Positions 11,194 to 23,787 are shown, counted from the first letter of the stretch. The stretch is 64,000 nucleotides of DNA from Mesodorylaimus sp. YZB2_4 (GCA_030248295.1 JASANH010001333.1:594604-658603), one strand, 5' to 3'. Notes: a model not told the origin generated them from the letters alone. Numbers and translations: made by a program.

Positions 11194-11957
11194 CCCCCAA
11201 CATGCATACACTATATGCGCCGAAGGCGCTGGATCGACTGCTTAGACACACAACGGCGCTGAAAACGGATGTCACGAATGCTATTACCCATTTGTGGCGT
11301 GAATATACAAGATATCAAAAAACGGACAACGGCATTGAGGAGGAAATAGGATGAGTTGGGCCGTTGAAAACGGGGACCTCGAGTTGTTGAATTTAAAAAA
11401 ATTTTAAATTTGCCGCTCTGCAAGTACAGAGGGCACTTACGTCAGCAAATTAATGTCTGCAGGACGCGGCAGGCAGAGAGAGAATGATCGAAAAAGAAGA
11501 AAAAAGGCTCTGGCAGGTTGTCCTCGTCGTCTTTTAGCTAGTCTATAGTAGTGTCAGACTCTCTGGTGCCTGATTTTATTTTATTTTGTGCAGCTGTTCA
11601 TGGGTTTTCTACGGATACCCTTTGCGAAGAAGAGAGGTTTTGCCGAAATGATCATCGAATTGCTGCAAGGTCTATCAACAGCGCAAACGGCCGCACAGTC
11701 CCACAGTACGCTCCCTACCTGCATGACCTAAATTTTAGCGGCAAATTTAAAATTTTTTTAAATTCAACAACTCGAGGTCCCCGGTTCAACGGCCCAACTC
11801 ATCCTATTTCCTCCTCAATGCCGTTGTCCGTTTTTTGATATCTTGTATATTCGCGCCACAAATGGGTAATAGCATTCGTGACATCCGTTTTCAGCGCCGT
11901 TGTGTGTCTAAGCAGTCGATCCAGCGCCTTCGGCGCATATAGTGTATCCATGCCCCC
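11194..11957. repeat. Long inverted-repeat (foldback) element, about 220-bp arms
   Basis: The left arm (about 11197-11415) and right arm (about 11735-11955) are near-identical in inverse orientation. Landmarks include ATACACTATATGCGCCGAAG / CTTCGGCGCATATAGTGTAT, AAACGGATGTCACGAATGC / GCATTCGTGACATCCGTTTT and ACCTCGAGTTGTTGAATTT / AAATTCAACAACTCGAGGT. The roughly 320-bp interior has no recognisable frame. The short frames on both strands are arm by-products. Confidence 0.75.
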
Positions 11958-11964
11958 CAATGTC

Positions 11965-12006
11965 AGCACGCAGCTGACCCGCCCTCTGGCGGGTCAGCTG
12001 CGTGCT
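11965..12006. repeat. Perfect 19-bp hairpin
   Basis: AGCACGCAGCTGACCCGCC and its exact complement are separated by CTCT. The GC-rich stem begins eight bases beyond the right arm of the neighbouring foldback element. It is not followed by a T-run, so it is not an evident Pol III terminator, nor by a CTRR end as in Helitrons. Confidence 0.8.
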
Positions 12007-12489
12007 TTGCCTGCAGATCAGTATTGTCTGCTGGAGGCGGGATCCTGGGTGTTCGCGCAGATATCACAGATTTATGTAAAACCGACAAGGTCCACAGCTA
12101 ACCCGCCGTGATCTAAGAAAGCCAGCGCCCTGTCCAGGATGCCATCGCGTGAAGGTGCTCCTACTTGAGACGCACAGAGGGACGCCGCTGTGTGTGCTGG
12201 TTTCCGCAGAGTCTTGCTAGAAGGTTTATAATTACTGGCTGGTCAGAAGCAAAACTAGCTCCACGCAAGTATAACCTGACGTCATGTACACATGTAAGGT
12301 AAAGTATTTCAGAGCTGTACAGCACGCATTTTTGTGAACCCTCGGACTTTCGCTCGCTAGCAGACATTGTTGGTGTCTAGGCGTGCTAATGCTTAGATGC
12401 AAAAGTGGACACTGGACACTACTGGACATTGCATGTGTACCATGCTCCCCCCTCGCTCCGCTGGGGTAACATGGAGAAGATTGCCACCC

Positions 12490-13602
12490 TCGCACCTACA
12501 GCAAACCATGGCTATATACTAAAGTATTCTAAGGCTCCCTGAACGCCTATAAAACCGGTTCAGCATGCTCCGACGGGTCGACCATCAAGCTGGAATTCAA
12601 AAAAATGGGCTTCCAAGGCCTCTTTTTTAAATGATATCGCAAAAAAGTCATTGCAAAAGGTTTTTAGCTACAAATGAGGAAGTGACGTCGACCTCTCGCT
12701 TCATTCCCAAAAATGGACAAAACAATTTGAATTTGGCGCTTCACAGGTATTCTACCGACAGCATTGCAATAAGGTGCGCGCTGGCGCGAGGCAGAAAAAG
12801 CGTGGAACAAGAAAGATTGAGGAGGGGGAGTGGAAATGGTTGAGTAGCTGCCCTGCTTGGTTAGGAAGTTTCTTAAGCTAAGTTGTGAATGCAAAGGCAG
12901 GCACTACGAGCAACTAAACACGAACACGAACATACTGTGTGCGCGAATGTTTTCTTGCCGATCAAACAGTGCCTTTTGTAAAAAAAACCTACAAAGAAAT
13001 TTTTTGTTGCATGTTGAATAGCTCAGGGTCTAACCTCAGCCGTTGTTTTGCTTCCTTCGAACATTGCCTTTCTCAGTGTGCCTCAGCCTCAGCGCTTTTT
13101 TCGCAAACTTCGTGCGATGCCAGAAAAATTTAATGTCAGGGTAACTTCGCAGAGGCAGGAAAGCTCCAAAACTTTTACTCCTGCGTAGAGTGGAACCTGC
13201 GTCACTCAGCTGTGTAATCCGGCTCTGTACCTCTCCGCCTCCTCTCCCCATTGTGTGTGGGTCTTGTGGGCGACAATGACCGCCAGTTGTTACCTTAAAT
13301 CCATTTCGCAAGTCGAACAACCTCTTGTACCTGAGCATCACAACAAGTGCGCCAAACTCAAAACGATTTGCCCATTTAGGGAATGAAGCGAGAGGTCGAC
13401 GTCACTCTCTCATTTGTGCTTAAAAACCTTTCGCACTCACTATTTTTGCGATATCATTTCAAGAAGAGGCCTTGGAAGCCCATTTTTTTAAATTTCAGCG
13501 TGATGGCCGACCCGTCGGAGCATGCTGAACCGGTTTTATAGGGGTTCAGGGAGCCTTAGAATACTTAAGTATATAGCCATGCAGCAAACGCTGTAGGTGC
13601 GA
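12490..13602. repeat. Long inverted-repeat (foldback) element, about 225-bp arms
   Basis: Arms at about 12490-12717 and 13372-13602 are inverse copies. Shared phrases: TCGCACCTACAGC / GCTGTAGGTGCGA at the tips, AACCGGTTCAGCATGCTCCG / CGGAGCATGCTGAACCGGTT, and GACGTCGACCTCTCGCTTCA / TGAAGCGAGAGGTCGACGTC. The 650-bp interior has no convincing gene. The right tip is partly repeated (CTGTAGGTGCGAT at 13591 and 13617). Confidence 0.75.
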
Positions 13603-14530
13603 TCTCTATACACCACTGTAGGTGCGATACACCACGCCCCGTCCAGTAACGCGTGGTGACTCTGTTGCACAGAGAAACTGGACAAGCGGACGCGTGGCTT
13701 GGGCATCGCGAATGAAGTCACTGTCCAACAAAAAAATGGCGAAACTTTATTTAGTTTTCGTGGGACTTGTATCAGGATGACGAAATTCCTGCCGAGTTCA
13801 ACTTACGGGGTTTTCTCTTCCTCAAAGTTAAAACGGAACACACTTTGATGATGTAGCACCAGAGACATTTTTTCGCAACGCATGGACAATAAACAAGGAT
13901 CCGCTAGCTAAAATTTCCCAGTGGTCGGTTGGCAGTCCCTGATTTGAGCTCCACCACTCTCTCTGCAGGATCGTGATCAGATTTTGGCTTTTTTGATGGC
14001 GAAGCCATAGGATTAAATCTTACTATCAAGGCAAAACTAACAAACGAACATCGCCAACCGTTATGTCGATTTTTGGAAAACAAAAAATTGTAATATGTTT
14101 CAAGGTGCAGCAGTGTTCATCGCTTAGAGTACGGCGAGGTTTTCAATTCCACTGGATTGTTTTGGTTTTTTTTAAGAAAAAACCCCTAACAAGAGTGTTG
14201 GGAGCTTAAACTCGAAACCCCGATCCCACAAGCCGAGTTTGAAAAGAACTTTGCGTGTTTTCCTCAACGCTCAGCTTCCTTTCCACACAAAACTTTAGGA
14301 CTTTGGACGCTGACCACTGCTGACCAGTTGGCCAGACGCCTCGAATATTTTGCACAGTGCTTTCTTTTGCACTTAGGAACATGTTACAATTTTTCGTTTT
14401 CCAAAGTTCGACTTAACGGTTTGCGATGTTCCCTTAATCGTTTTGCTTTGATAAGAGGCATAGAGTGCGTCTACCGAAAAAGGCGTCTTTTAGACTCCCA
14501 CCTCCCAGCCCCGTATCGATTATCCACTCT
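13603..14530. other. Non-coding stretch
   Basis: Nothing beyond short open frames was recognised. Confidence 0.4.
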
Positions 14531-14725
14531 GAGAAAGCATCGCTCGCATCATCTCACGGCTGGACCGGATCGGCTGTGAGATATCCAGTCTGATCTGATC
14601 CAAAAATTTTGATTGATTCGAATATTTTACAGGATCTGATCCGATCCAACAAACCCCCATCAGTCAAAACGATAGGGGAATCGGTTATCTGATCCGATCC
14701 GGATCGGGATCCAGGCCTGGGAAAA
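14531..14725. repeat. GATCCGATCC-type repeat, copy 1
   Basis: Clusters of GATCTGATCC, GATCCGATCC and GGATCGGGATCC lie within about 190 bp. The same vocabulary, with a terminal ATCGGTCGATG-like phrase, recurs near 41235-41315, 48000-48260 and 52545-52780, so this is a dispersed repeat rather than chance composition. Confidence 0.5.
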
Positions 14726-15385
14726 TGTGTGTCTGAAAGAGAATGCAGATAAATCTATTTCACACATTTTTTGCGCAGCACATTCATTTCAAAATTTCCT
14801 TCATTCCAAATAGACAGTCTTTACGTAGACAGAGGAAGAACCGTAGTTGCTTCTCCAGCAGGTCGAACATGCAGTGAGATAAACATGGTGTATTTGCATA
14901 CTGTCACGTTGCAACAATGTTGTCTGCTAGCGAGCGAAGGTCCGAGGGTTCACAAAAATGCGTACAGTACATACTGCTGACCTTGTCCATCGAGGATTTT
15001 TATCAACAGGCACGGTAGTTGCCTGTTTGGACCAGCCACGCAGACGTACTGTGTAGCGGACAATTTCTTCCATCCATAACCTCGACAGAAAACTAACAAA
15101 AATGTACAAATATTTGGAGTGAGCTAAACTTACCATGGCCAGTGATCGCCCAAAATTTCTCTTAAAGCGGCATTGCTGCTCTCATGATTCAAAATGTCCG
15201 CCTTTCCAGAGAACGATGACGATGTAAGGAGACACAGTCACAGCAATAACAACGAAAGCTACAGGCGAAAGAGTTGGTATTTTGAAACCCCAATGTGTAG
15301 CTTTTTCTAATTTATATTTTACATTTGAAAAACAAGAATTGCGACGATGCCGCGTGGCGCGCACAAACCTTTTGTTGGCCGTGCC

Positions 15386-15438
15386 ATGAGGAAAGTGCTA
15401 TTTAAGTTAGCCGTAGTTCTCCATTTGGCCGTGTGTTT
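15386..15438 (+). CDS. Candidate signal-peptide exon (orphan)
   Basis: ATG followed by 17 codons (MRKVLFKLAVVLHLAVC) and a strong donor (TTT|GTAAGTATAC). The short basic start and hydrophobic core look like a secretory signal peptide exon. No downstream exon could be joined with confidence, so this may be chance. Confidence 0.2.
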
Positions 15439-16084
15439 GTAAGTATACAGTGCTGTAAAACTTGTACAACGAGAATCCAAAGTTTAAGCACGGTCAAGTA
15501 CTTGTTCTGAAGTGCTCGGAACGAACGATATGTATGGATTACAGGAAACAAAAGTCTGTTGTCAAGCAACAAATGGTTAGCTTAGTCAGTGTACTATAAC
15601 CAAATGCAAGGCTAGACGATTGGCTGGGCTCCCTCTCGACATTTGTAAGGTTGTGGTCAAACACTCTATCGTGTCCACATACTGTATACACTGTATCTTG
15701 GAAAAAGTTCCGCCTCTAATCACTTACGGGGAGGTACCTGCGAGCATGTGTCGCCGAGAGAGCCCGGCCAATCGTCTAGCCTTGAATCTGGTATGAGTAC
15801 AGCGGCTGGGCTAACCATTTGTGGTCTGATAACTGAATTTTTTGTGAAATATGATTCCCAGCTCATTGCTGACTTTTGCTGCCAACCGAGTTCTCCATGA
15901 CGCGGCGCACTTTTAAGAATGGTTTCAGAAGGCTCCCTAGAGAGACGCTGACTGAACATCCAACACTTTACACTGCCATCCAAGTTCGCAAGTACAGCAG
16001 CGTTGCTGAACGGTTCTGCACATCATTCCCGGGTCATTTCTCTTGCGCCTGTAGTTCGAAGTTGGTTGCTTCTGGCAAACAAAG

Positions 16085-17335
16085 ATGGACTTCGATCGAA
16101 TGCCTGACCACATTTGCGTGAAAATCTTTCAGCACCTGCCACCCAACGAGCTAGTCCGCGCGGGGCGTGTCAGCCGCCGATTCGAACAAATTTCTGAATG
16201 GGCTATTTCGAAGTTGAAGGAATTCAATGTTGCCGATAAAATGTTCCAAAAAATGAATCTAAAATCAATGAAAAAAATAGCCCAGCTATTTGCTCGAAAT
16301 CTGCAGACGATAATTTACAAAGAATATTATTCTTCGCCAGAATTCAAGTCGATTATGCAAAAGCGGCTGACGGTTCTATCGAAGCATCAACTTTCTCGTT
16401 TGAACCAATTGTTTTTGTGGCATAACGATTTCAAATTGGATGCGGCTTTGTGCAGTTTACTGGCCAATAGTCCGAATCTGCGACATCTGGACTGGGTCGT
16501 TCTGTTGGCTGCCCGAGACGTCACATTCCCGAACGTAGTATGCCCGTCTCTCGAAAGCGTTTCCATTCATCATGGCGGAAGTAAATTCTTTGAGTCGCTG
16601 GTGGCAAAATGCCCGCGTTTAAAGCGCATTTATCTCAACACCATGCTTGAATCGGTGGGGAAACGATGGGAAGATGTTCTCAACAAAGCGGCCACCAGGT
16701 TGCCATTAATTGAAGAACTGAGGATGAAAATGAACCCTCTCGATGACTTCGATTTTGGCAAAGTGCCCAATCTTTGGAAATCGACGCACTTGCGATCATT
16801 GCAGTTGGTCCACGATCAAACTTCGAATGCTTTGGTGGAGCTAATTTCCACCTCCTTCCCCCAACTTGAGCAGCTGGATTTGTATTGCCGTTCCATCACT
16901 GGCAGTGGCCTCAGTCGATTGTCGCGGTTGAAATACTTGCGTACTTTGCGCCTGATCTTTTATCCTCAAGGTGACGACGACGATCGCGACTGGGGAATCA
17001 GGCAACTGGCTTTCAACTGCTGCATGTTACAGGATGTCTATATAGATCATCATGCAGTATTGAGAGTGGCGACAGTGAAAGAGTTTGTGATGAGGTGCCG
17101 GCAGCTGGAAAAGATTTGCGTGGTACGAGTCGCTGATCTCGAAACTAAAGATGACGCCGTCCGATTCGTCAACTCTCTCGTCGGCTTCCCTCAAAGAAAT
17201 ATCAAAGTTTGCTTGCTGAACACGAACAAAAATTTATGGAAGAGTGCTGCCGTTCGAAGGGCGATATGTCGCGTGAACGAGCAAGCCGATGGGCGATCTA
17301 TTTTGGTGGACGAGCAAGACTTCTTGCAGCGATGA
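16085..17335 (+). CDS. F-box protein with leucine-rich C-terminal region
   Basis: Encodes 416 residues in one exon, with ATG in a favourable context (AAAG ATGG). Residues 6-33 form an F-box (MPDHICVKIFQHLPPNELVR, then AGRVSRRF), the module that docks on Skp1 in SCF ubiquitin ligases. The rest has degenerate leucine-rich repeats of about 25-30 residues (for example LFLWHNDFKLDAALCSLLAN, LEQLDLYCRSITGSGLSRLS, LKYLRTLRLIF), the usual substrate-binding part of FBXL proteins. The family use is to recruit targets for ubiquitination; the target here is unknown. Upstream sequence (15.9-16.08 kb) is non-coding as far as I can tell. The intronless state is common for expanded F-box families in nematodes. 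Confidence 0.8.
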   Translation: MDFDRMPDHICVKIFQHLPPNELVRAGRVSRRFEQISEWAISKLKEFNVADKMFQKMNLKSMKKIAQLFARNLQTIIYKEYYSSPEFKSIMQKRLTVLSKHQLSRLNQLFLWHNDFKLDAALCSLLANSPNLRHLDWVVLLAARDVTFPNVVCPSLESVSIHHGGSKFFESLVAKCPRLKRIYLNTMLESVGKRWEDVLNKAATRLPLIEELRMKMNPLDDFDFGKVPNLWKSTHLRSLQLVHDQTSNALVELISTSFPQLEQLDLYCRSITGSGLSRLSRLKYLRTLRLIFYPQGDDDDRDWGIRQLAFNCCMLQDVYIDHHAVLRVATVKEFVMRCRQLEKICVVRVADLETKDDAVRFVNSLVGFPQRNIKVCLLNTNKNLWKSAAVRRAICRVNEQADGRSILVDEQDFLQR

Positions 17336-18461
17336 TGATGTCATCGAAGAACGCGGATTTCGGGGATGAATAAGAAGACCACCAACCAATCGATCAGAAA
17401 TCTAATCGCCAAGTTCGTGTCCTATGTGACCAGTACGGTTAGTAAAAATACTGGATTTAAATGCGTGTGCGTATACGCAAAGTCTCTCGAATGCGTATGC
17501 GTATTGCGTAATACGCAAATTGCGTACTCCACAAAGTATGCATACAAGTTTGCGTATTGCGTATTTTTTATGGTCGGTTTCTATCCCCATACTGTAACTA
17601 ATTATGCATCCGGGGCTAAAATTATCAGCGACCATAGCAGTTGCAAGGTCTTTTTGACATGGCTACATTTTGCTGCCGCTTATGGCCAGCTTTGAAAGTC
17701 CAACCAGAAAAATTCCTGTCAGCTTCGATCATGGATTCTTTTCGAGTACTCTCAGCTCCCATCCAATCGATGCCTTAATTGCCGTGAATAGTTCCAACGA
17801 GGTACTTTTTGAAAGACTTGTTCAGCACTGGCGGAACATGCCATAGCCACCGGCACGAGTAATATTTAGCTATATATAATACAAAAAACCTAGCACAGAC
17901 TTTGGCTTTGAGGCCGCAGACCTGAATGACTGATAAGTTTCTTTGACATATAATTCTAGTCCAGCGTTTGGAGGCTTGCAGTGCAGCGGCCACACGCTCA
18001 CAAAACATTCCTAAGACTCACAAGAAGTCTGCTAAGACTTTCCTGATTTCCTGCACAAATTTCAGACAAGAATTTTGAAGAATGACAGGGTTTTTAGGAT
18101 GTCTTTTAGGAATGCTTGCCAGAACTCCTATTGGATTATAAAAACAAGTCTTTTTCCAGCATTCCATATTATATACTGCTCTGTAGAAACGCAGCTCACC
18201 TGGGTGCCCGATTGTGTGAAGATTGGCATTTTTCTCATACACTTTGGGAGGATCTTCACTGAGAAACCTCAGAACTCCTAACAAGTGAATCACGGAGAAG
18301 AAACCTCGCGAATTCGAATTCACATTCTTTTACTCATTCTTCTGGGTCTCCCACATAATGTACATGAGAAATCCTTCCCGAGGGGGCTAAAAAAATTAGC
18401 GTAGTACAGGATCGCTACAAACTATCATACTCACTCCTTACCGTGCACCCTGGCTACGGGC
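17336..18461. other. Non-coding; GCGTATACGC-type motif cluster
   Basis: At 17455-17570 there are repeated GCGTATACGC, GCGTATTGCGT and TGCGTACTCC phrases on both strands. They match the end of the repeat at 18462-18945, in inverse arrangement. The rest is featureless. Confidence 0.4.
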
Positions 18462-18945
18462 CACAGCGTGCAAAGTTGCACAAAAACCTTCTCTTTATGC
18501 TGGGGGCTTTATGAGGCTTTTATGAGAGCTTTATGGCGACATGCAGAAGAATCATAAAAATCAAAACAAGAAGTTTAAAGGAGATAGATGTGGCTATGAA
18601 GGATTATATACAGTATGGTAGCCCTTCCTTCTACGAGCAAAATCAGGCATGACTCAAACACGCAGATGCCTTACAGACAACTCTGATCATGAGACAAAAA
18701 AAGGATTAAGGAGAGGATGTGAGCACATTGTCTCTATCTATCGTCGCCATTGTTTCGAAAAAATGCGCCGCTTTTTATGATTTAGCTCAAGCTACTTTTA
18801 TCGGCGTACGCATTGTATGTATTGCGTACAAGCCACTTTGCGCATGCGTACATGCGCACATCGGTTAGAATGCGTTTGCGTATACGCATCCAAATTTCAA
18901 TGCCCATCGCAAACTTTGCGTATGCGTATTTTGTACGCAACCAAC
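18462..18945. repeat. Dispersed repeat with GCGTATACGC end, copy 1
   Basis: Aligns by eye over its length with 52830-53482: GCAAAGTTGCACAAAAA, TTTATGAGGCTT, ACGCAGATGCCT, then the terminal TTTTGCGTATGCGTATTTTG block. This copy lacks the 199-bp insertion seen in the other copy; the empty site is at 18820-18821. Confidence 0.65.
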
Positions 18946-19939
18946 TGTAGTGGCCGGCATGTTTCGTAGGCTGTATGAAATAATTTTTCACTGATCGTGA
19001 GATACTTGTCTATGTGGTCTTCATCGAGAAGGTGCGAGAATAAAGTAGCATTTTGCTTTGAATTAGGAAAATCCCAAAGCATGGATGATGAAACTACGGG
19101 TACGTGTGCGCAGTGTTTTTACTTACAATGTCATTATAATTGATTAGATGCACTTTAATGGAGGAGGATTCCAAAAGCTTCAAGCGTATGCCATTGCAAT
19201 TTCGAAACGTTCTTGGTGCGGGGCTGGGTTTTCTCCCGCCGGTCCACATTGAAGCAGAGACTGTTTTCCAGCAATGAACTAGTGTGGGGAACCCTAATTG
19301 GCCACACCTTTAGCAAATTCAACCTGATCGATTAGGCTGTTTCGTGTGATTGGGTCAAACGTTGCCGACTTCCATTCTTCGACGGCATTCAGGGTTGCGG
19401 CTGCAAATTTGTTGCTGCTATGCTAACCCTAAAATATTGCCAATAATGCTAGAGAAGTTTTTTGAAAGCAGTTTTCAGTACCGTATAAATGTCTCAAGAA
19501 GAGAGACACAACAAGTAAAGGAACCCGTTGAGCATATACCATACCTGTATGGTGGCTGCGTGACCGTCATTATTACTGGGCAGTCGGGAGACGAGGGACA
19601 TAATGGCCTATCCATTGTGCAGTGTGCGACCCACGCCACGATCGAGGCACTCGGACGGCACTTTGACCAGAATAGAGATATGTAACTAGATCCGGAAGAC
19701 CCAGACAGGAACCCTGCGTTACCTACCCTCCTCCCCTTGGCGGTAACTGGTTGTCACGGACAGCACGGAGCGTTGTGTGTGGATGTCTCAGTCAGGTGTG
19801 GGTAGTTGACTTGTGCTTTATATCGGATTTGGTAGTGCCAATAAGGCACACAAGAAAATGTGATCAAAACGTTGCTTACAACTGCTTTTGTACCAAATCG
19901 TGAAAAAGGGTGGAATCAGATATGTTATCAGCTGGCTGG
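18946..19939. other. Non-coding stretch
   Basis: No gene, RNA or repeat recognised, apart from short open frames. Confidence 0.35.
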
Positions 19940-20300
19940 AATGACCACATGTAATAATTTCCCCACCTCGAACTTAAAAACCCCCGTGGTAAATCTAATA
20001 GTGCGTATGTATTTTTTTGTCGTCGAGTTAGTATGATTTTCGACTTGTATCCTGAATGCCCTGGGTTCGAGTCCCGGTGGCTCCAAGTGTTTATCAAAAA
20101 ATATTTGCAAATAAATACTGAAGCTGAAACGTGGAGCTATCTTTCTCCAGGATCGGATCCCAACAAGCAACACCATATTCCAGCGCAAGCATTATAAACA
20201 GACCCCAGGACCACTGGATTTCTGGGGTTCTGACGGCGCATGTACGAGGCATACCTGCAGTGACCTTTGCGCAAGACAGGTGCCCACTCGATGCCTGGGC
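19940..20300 (+). repeat. tRNA-derived SINE family A, copy 1
   Basis: A tRNA-like head (about 20015-20086: TTAGTATGATT, then CTGGGTTCGAGTCCCGG) is followed by a unique tail (AAATAAATACTGAAGCTGAA, then TGACGGCGCATGTACGA and GCAGTGACCTTTGCG). The whole arrangement, including a CACCTCGAACTT leader, recurs at 21040-21335. Confidence 0.65.
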
Positions 20301-21039
20301 TGTACGATGCCTGTTGTGTTTGATTTGTGTGAAAGGACCTTAGCTGACTTGTTTATTCACGGAGTATTTTGTGACTGCCTCAATTGACCCCAACCCCCCC
20401 CCCCCCCCTTCCCCGAGGGGCTGTTATCTCTGGCTCCACTGTGTGTTGCCTGGATGTTTTATCTTCCTCGGTCATAGCCTGTTACTCCAATGGCTTAAGT
20501 GTGTTTTTCACGCTGGTAGGCATTCTCGGTGAATGCTCGACGCACAGCTGGATCACAATGTGTCCTTTCCCTTTCAGTAAGTGTGCACGTCTGATATGGC
20601 ACTCGTAAAATAGGGAATCAGTTTTGACTGAAGGAACACTTTTGGTAACAAGTGGAATGTGCAAAGCTTTATTTGTCGGCACTCTTTTCTTTCCCCCCCC
20701 ACGCCCGGGCCACCGCGCTTTTTTGGACATAAAAGAATATAACAGGCGCTTTTTTTGACGAAGGAAAAGGCACCCCCCTTTCGACCAAGAAAAGCAAACT
20801 TTTTTGTTGAAAACTTCGTAAAAATTCCCTTCCCACTAAAAATTACAAAAAAATAAACAGGGATTTTTTTTTTCTGGGGGGGGCAGGGAGGGTTACACCC
20901 CCCCCCCCCCTCTCGTATATTATCTCGGGGGTCGGGGGGGCCCCAGGCAACCTGGGAGCCCTGTCCGTACACCCGTCAGGTCAGTGCTCATGAAAGGAAA
21001 CAGTCAATTCAGAGATCGCCAGCTTGCTTGAACTGCTCA
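20301..21039. other. Non-coding with C/G homopolymer tracts
   Basis: Contains runs of about 13 C near 20395 and shorter C, G and T runs at 20870-20945. No gene seen. Confidence 0.4.
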
Positions 21040-21335
21040 CTTGCATTATTTACACACCTCGAACTTGAATATACCGTGATAATCATCTAGTTTGTATGAC
21101 TCTTTGTGGTCGAATTGGTATGATTTTTGGTATTTCAAGAACATAATGCCCCGGGTTCGAGTCCTGGAGGTTCCAAGTCTTTACCGAACAAATATTTGCG
21201 AATAAATACTGAAGCTGAAACGTGGTGGAAAGCTTGAGTCTCAGTAAGACGGGTTCCTGACGGCGCATGTACGACGCTCATACTTGCAGTGACCTTTGCG
21301 AAAGACACCTTCCCCAGTGAGCCACCCACGCAGTC
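21040..21335 (+). repeat. tRNA-derived SINE family A, copy 2
   Basis: Same leader, tRNA-like head (GGTCGAATTGGTATGATTT, then CCGGGTTCGAGTCCTGG) and tail as the copy at 19940-20300. The two differ at many positions, so neither is recent. Confidence 0.65.
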
Positions 21336-23787
21336 CCTGGGCTGGGCGGGATCGTCGATGAGGGACATTGCACCCCTCGAATCCTGACGTCCCACTACCA
21401 GTGCGACTGGCCCTTACTATAACCCACCACCAACACTGGATATGGCGGGGCCTGGGTAAGCTAAGAGGGAGACCGTAGAGCTAGGCGTGAGGGCGGCCCA
21501 GCGGGTCCATTATGGAAGAAGGGAAGAAGGAAGAGGCACTGAACCAAGTAGTGTGTTGCCCCCAGGATTTGAATAAGGCGCCGTTGTTGTCCTGCCTATC
21601 AATGTTGTCTGCTAGTCAGCGGGTGAGCGTGGGAATCAGCGAGTGTGGATGGAGTAGCAGAGTGGAAAGCGGTTGCCTGCCTCGCCTTGCTCTCATGACG
21701 AACCGTGCAGCGGACGAACGAGAGTATTCGGTCTTTCTTCACGAGAAGAAATAAAGAGAATCTGCAGGATGTCGGGGTCATTCTTTTTTGGTAAGTGTGC
21801 TTAGGTGTCACCTAGGTTGAGTCTCCATATTCGGTCTAGGACGTGCAGGAGCTGGGAGCCCATCGAATGAACGTCGTTACAGCCTCTTATGGCGTGGCAG
21901 TGTTAGCAGGTTGGACAGGTTGCGTAGACTCCCACCCAAATTCTGTCACATCTACGATTTTACTAGGATTTTCAAAGTTAATCAACTTTTAGCAATCGCA
22001 TTTGCCTTGTTAGTACTTTAACACGCATCATCAGGGCATGTGGTCGGTAATAAAAATATACCCAATGCTGAACTAATTCCATAATCAGGCATCCATTCAG
22101 TACCGTGAGGCTGCACGCGGGCAGTTTCCATGCCCGCAACTGTCGCTGTGTTTTTATGACCAAAAGTAGAATATGGCGAGAAACGTTGATAAGAAAGACT
22201 CGATGTTAGTTTGGGGAAACTAGTCGCATGCGAGTTCGAAGCCGCGGCGTCGGACTGATCGTGAGGTGGAACAGCGATAGCAGTGGTTGAGTCGCACGCC
22301 AATCGACCGTCACCACAAGCATAACTAAAAAAGTAAGGCATTCAGGAATGGCACAACGCAATCGGGGACAGAGGTAAGCACGGCCAGTGGAGAACTAATC
22401 AGGGAAGGGTTGCGGCAGAGCAGGCATGGTAAGTAACGCGGGGAAAAGTGCAGTTAAAAGCAGGGTAAAAAGGTCAATTAGAATCGTAACAAATTCGACA
22501 TGTACGAATGAAATATGAAATATTTTTGTGCTGATCGATCGATTATCGAAGTACAAAAATGTTTATATCACCATGTACACACGACCCAAAAAACAACTAT
22601 AACACAACACATAACATCACTTTACATTTCTCACCCAAAAATACTTACACCCATCTTCGAGAAAACATCACAAACCAAACCATTCATGCCCACTGGGCCA
22701 TAAAAAAGTAAGAACCTTAGCTGAACATAACAAGACCAGCTTTCACACATTTGCACAACAAAATTGAAAAATTACATGACACAAAAAGTTCCTCGAGCAC
22801 CGCCAATTTAGAAAGTTGCATATGCCAAATAATCGTTGTAACCGGCAGGTTTTCTAAATCAGACGTTATTGCCTTATTGAGCATTCAAGATGACAAGCGT
22901 ATGTATGCGAAAATAGGCAACGTGAACCCAGTTTATGAACATAGATAGTGAAAGAATGTGGATGTGGGGTAACCTTAAGTTGGGGGAGGGGCTGATGGGA
23001 AGACAGCACGGTTTCTTTGGCGTCGAGGAACAAGCAGCAGTACAAGCCAGTATAGTAGAGTGTATATACAAATGTGGTGCAACAGTGAGGGGAGTGCATG
23101 AAAAGTACAAAAAAGAGGAAAATGCCATGATTAGTTTCTTGAATAAACTCAAATTCTAGCACCAAAAGTATCACCAAATATGCTTAGATAAATCCATGTG
23201 TCACTGCTAGGATTATTCATCGATGCGTCATGTGTCATACACTATTCCTAAGAGCTAACAGCGAAGCATTGCTCATGTTGTGCCACCCAGCAACAATCAA
23301 TAGCTAAAACGTAGAAATCCAAGTTTGCACTTACTCCGAAAGAAGCCCATTGACGTGGACGCGTCGTGTTAGAAATGTCCATCAGCCCATCACGTCTGTT
23401 GCTGTTGTTAGTCACACACACTCTATGACCGTGTTTACTCGAAATCCTTGCCAAGCGAGATATTTTTAGTGCCATTCGTGTGGCCACATGGAGCCCTGGG
23501 TATTCTGCAGGTGCTTGCTGCAGCTCACCTTAGCCTATCCCGATGGAGGGAGGCAAGGGTTCGAGTGAACACGGTCAGACACAATGGACATGAATAGATG
23601 CACCTAATTATAAAAAGAAGCTAAATAGGAAGTGCTCGCATAACATTGCATCGAATGATACAACCGGCACCACAAGAGTCCTATTGCACAAATGGCCTTT
23701 TCTAGGCTCTGACTCAAACAAACAGCCGCGCCTTTTATAGAATGCAATTCGCGAAGCTCAAAGCGAAGCCGCGCCATGGCATGGCTT
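21336..23787. other. Non-coding stretch downstream of the KH-protein gene
   Basis: No convincing exon was found. This presumably includes the 3' UTR of the minus-strand poly(C)-binding protein gene nearest 23.79 kb. Confidence 0.35.

Noticed and set aside
11965-12006. Hairpin as a transcription terminator
   Set aside because: Rho-independent terminators are bacterial, and there is no T-run after the stem.
15182-15303. Possible minus-strand exon of a small single-TM protein (PTLSPVAFVVIAVTVSPYIV)
   Set aside because: An acceptor-like ATTAG precedes it, but no start exon could be joined and the frame upstream begins only at GTG.
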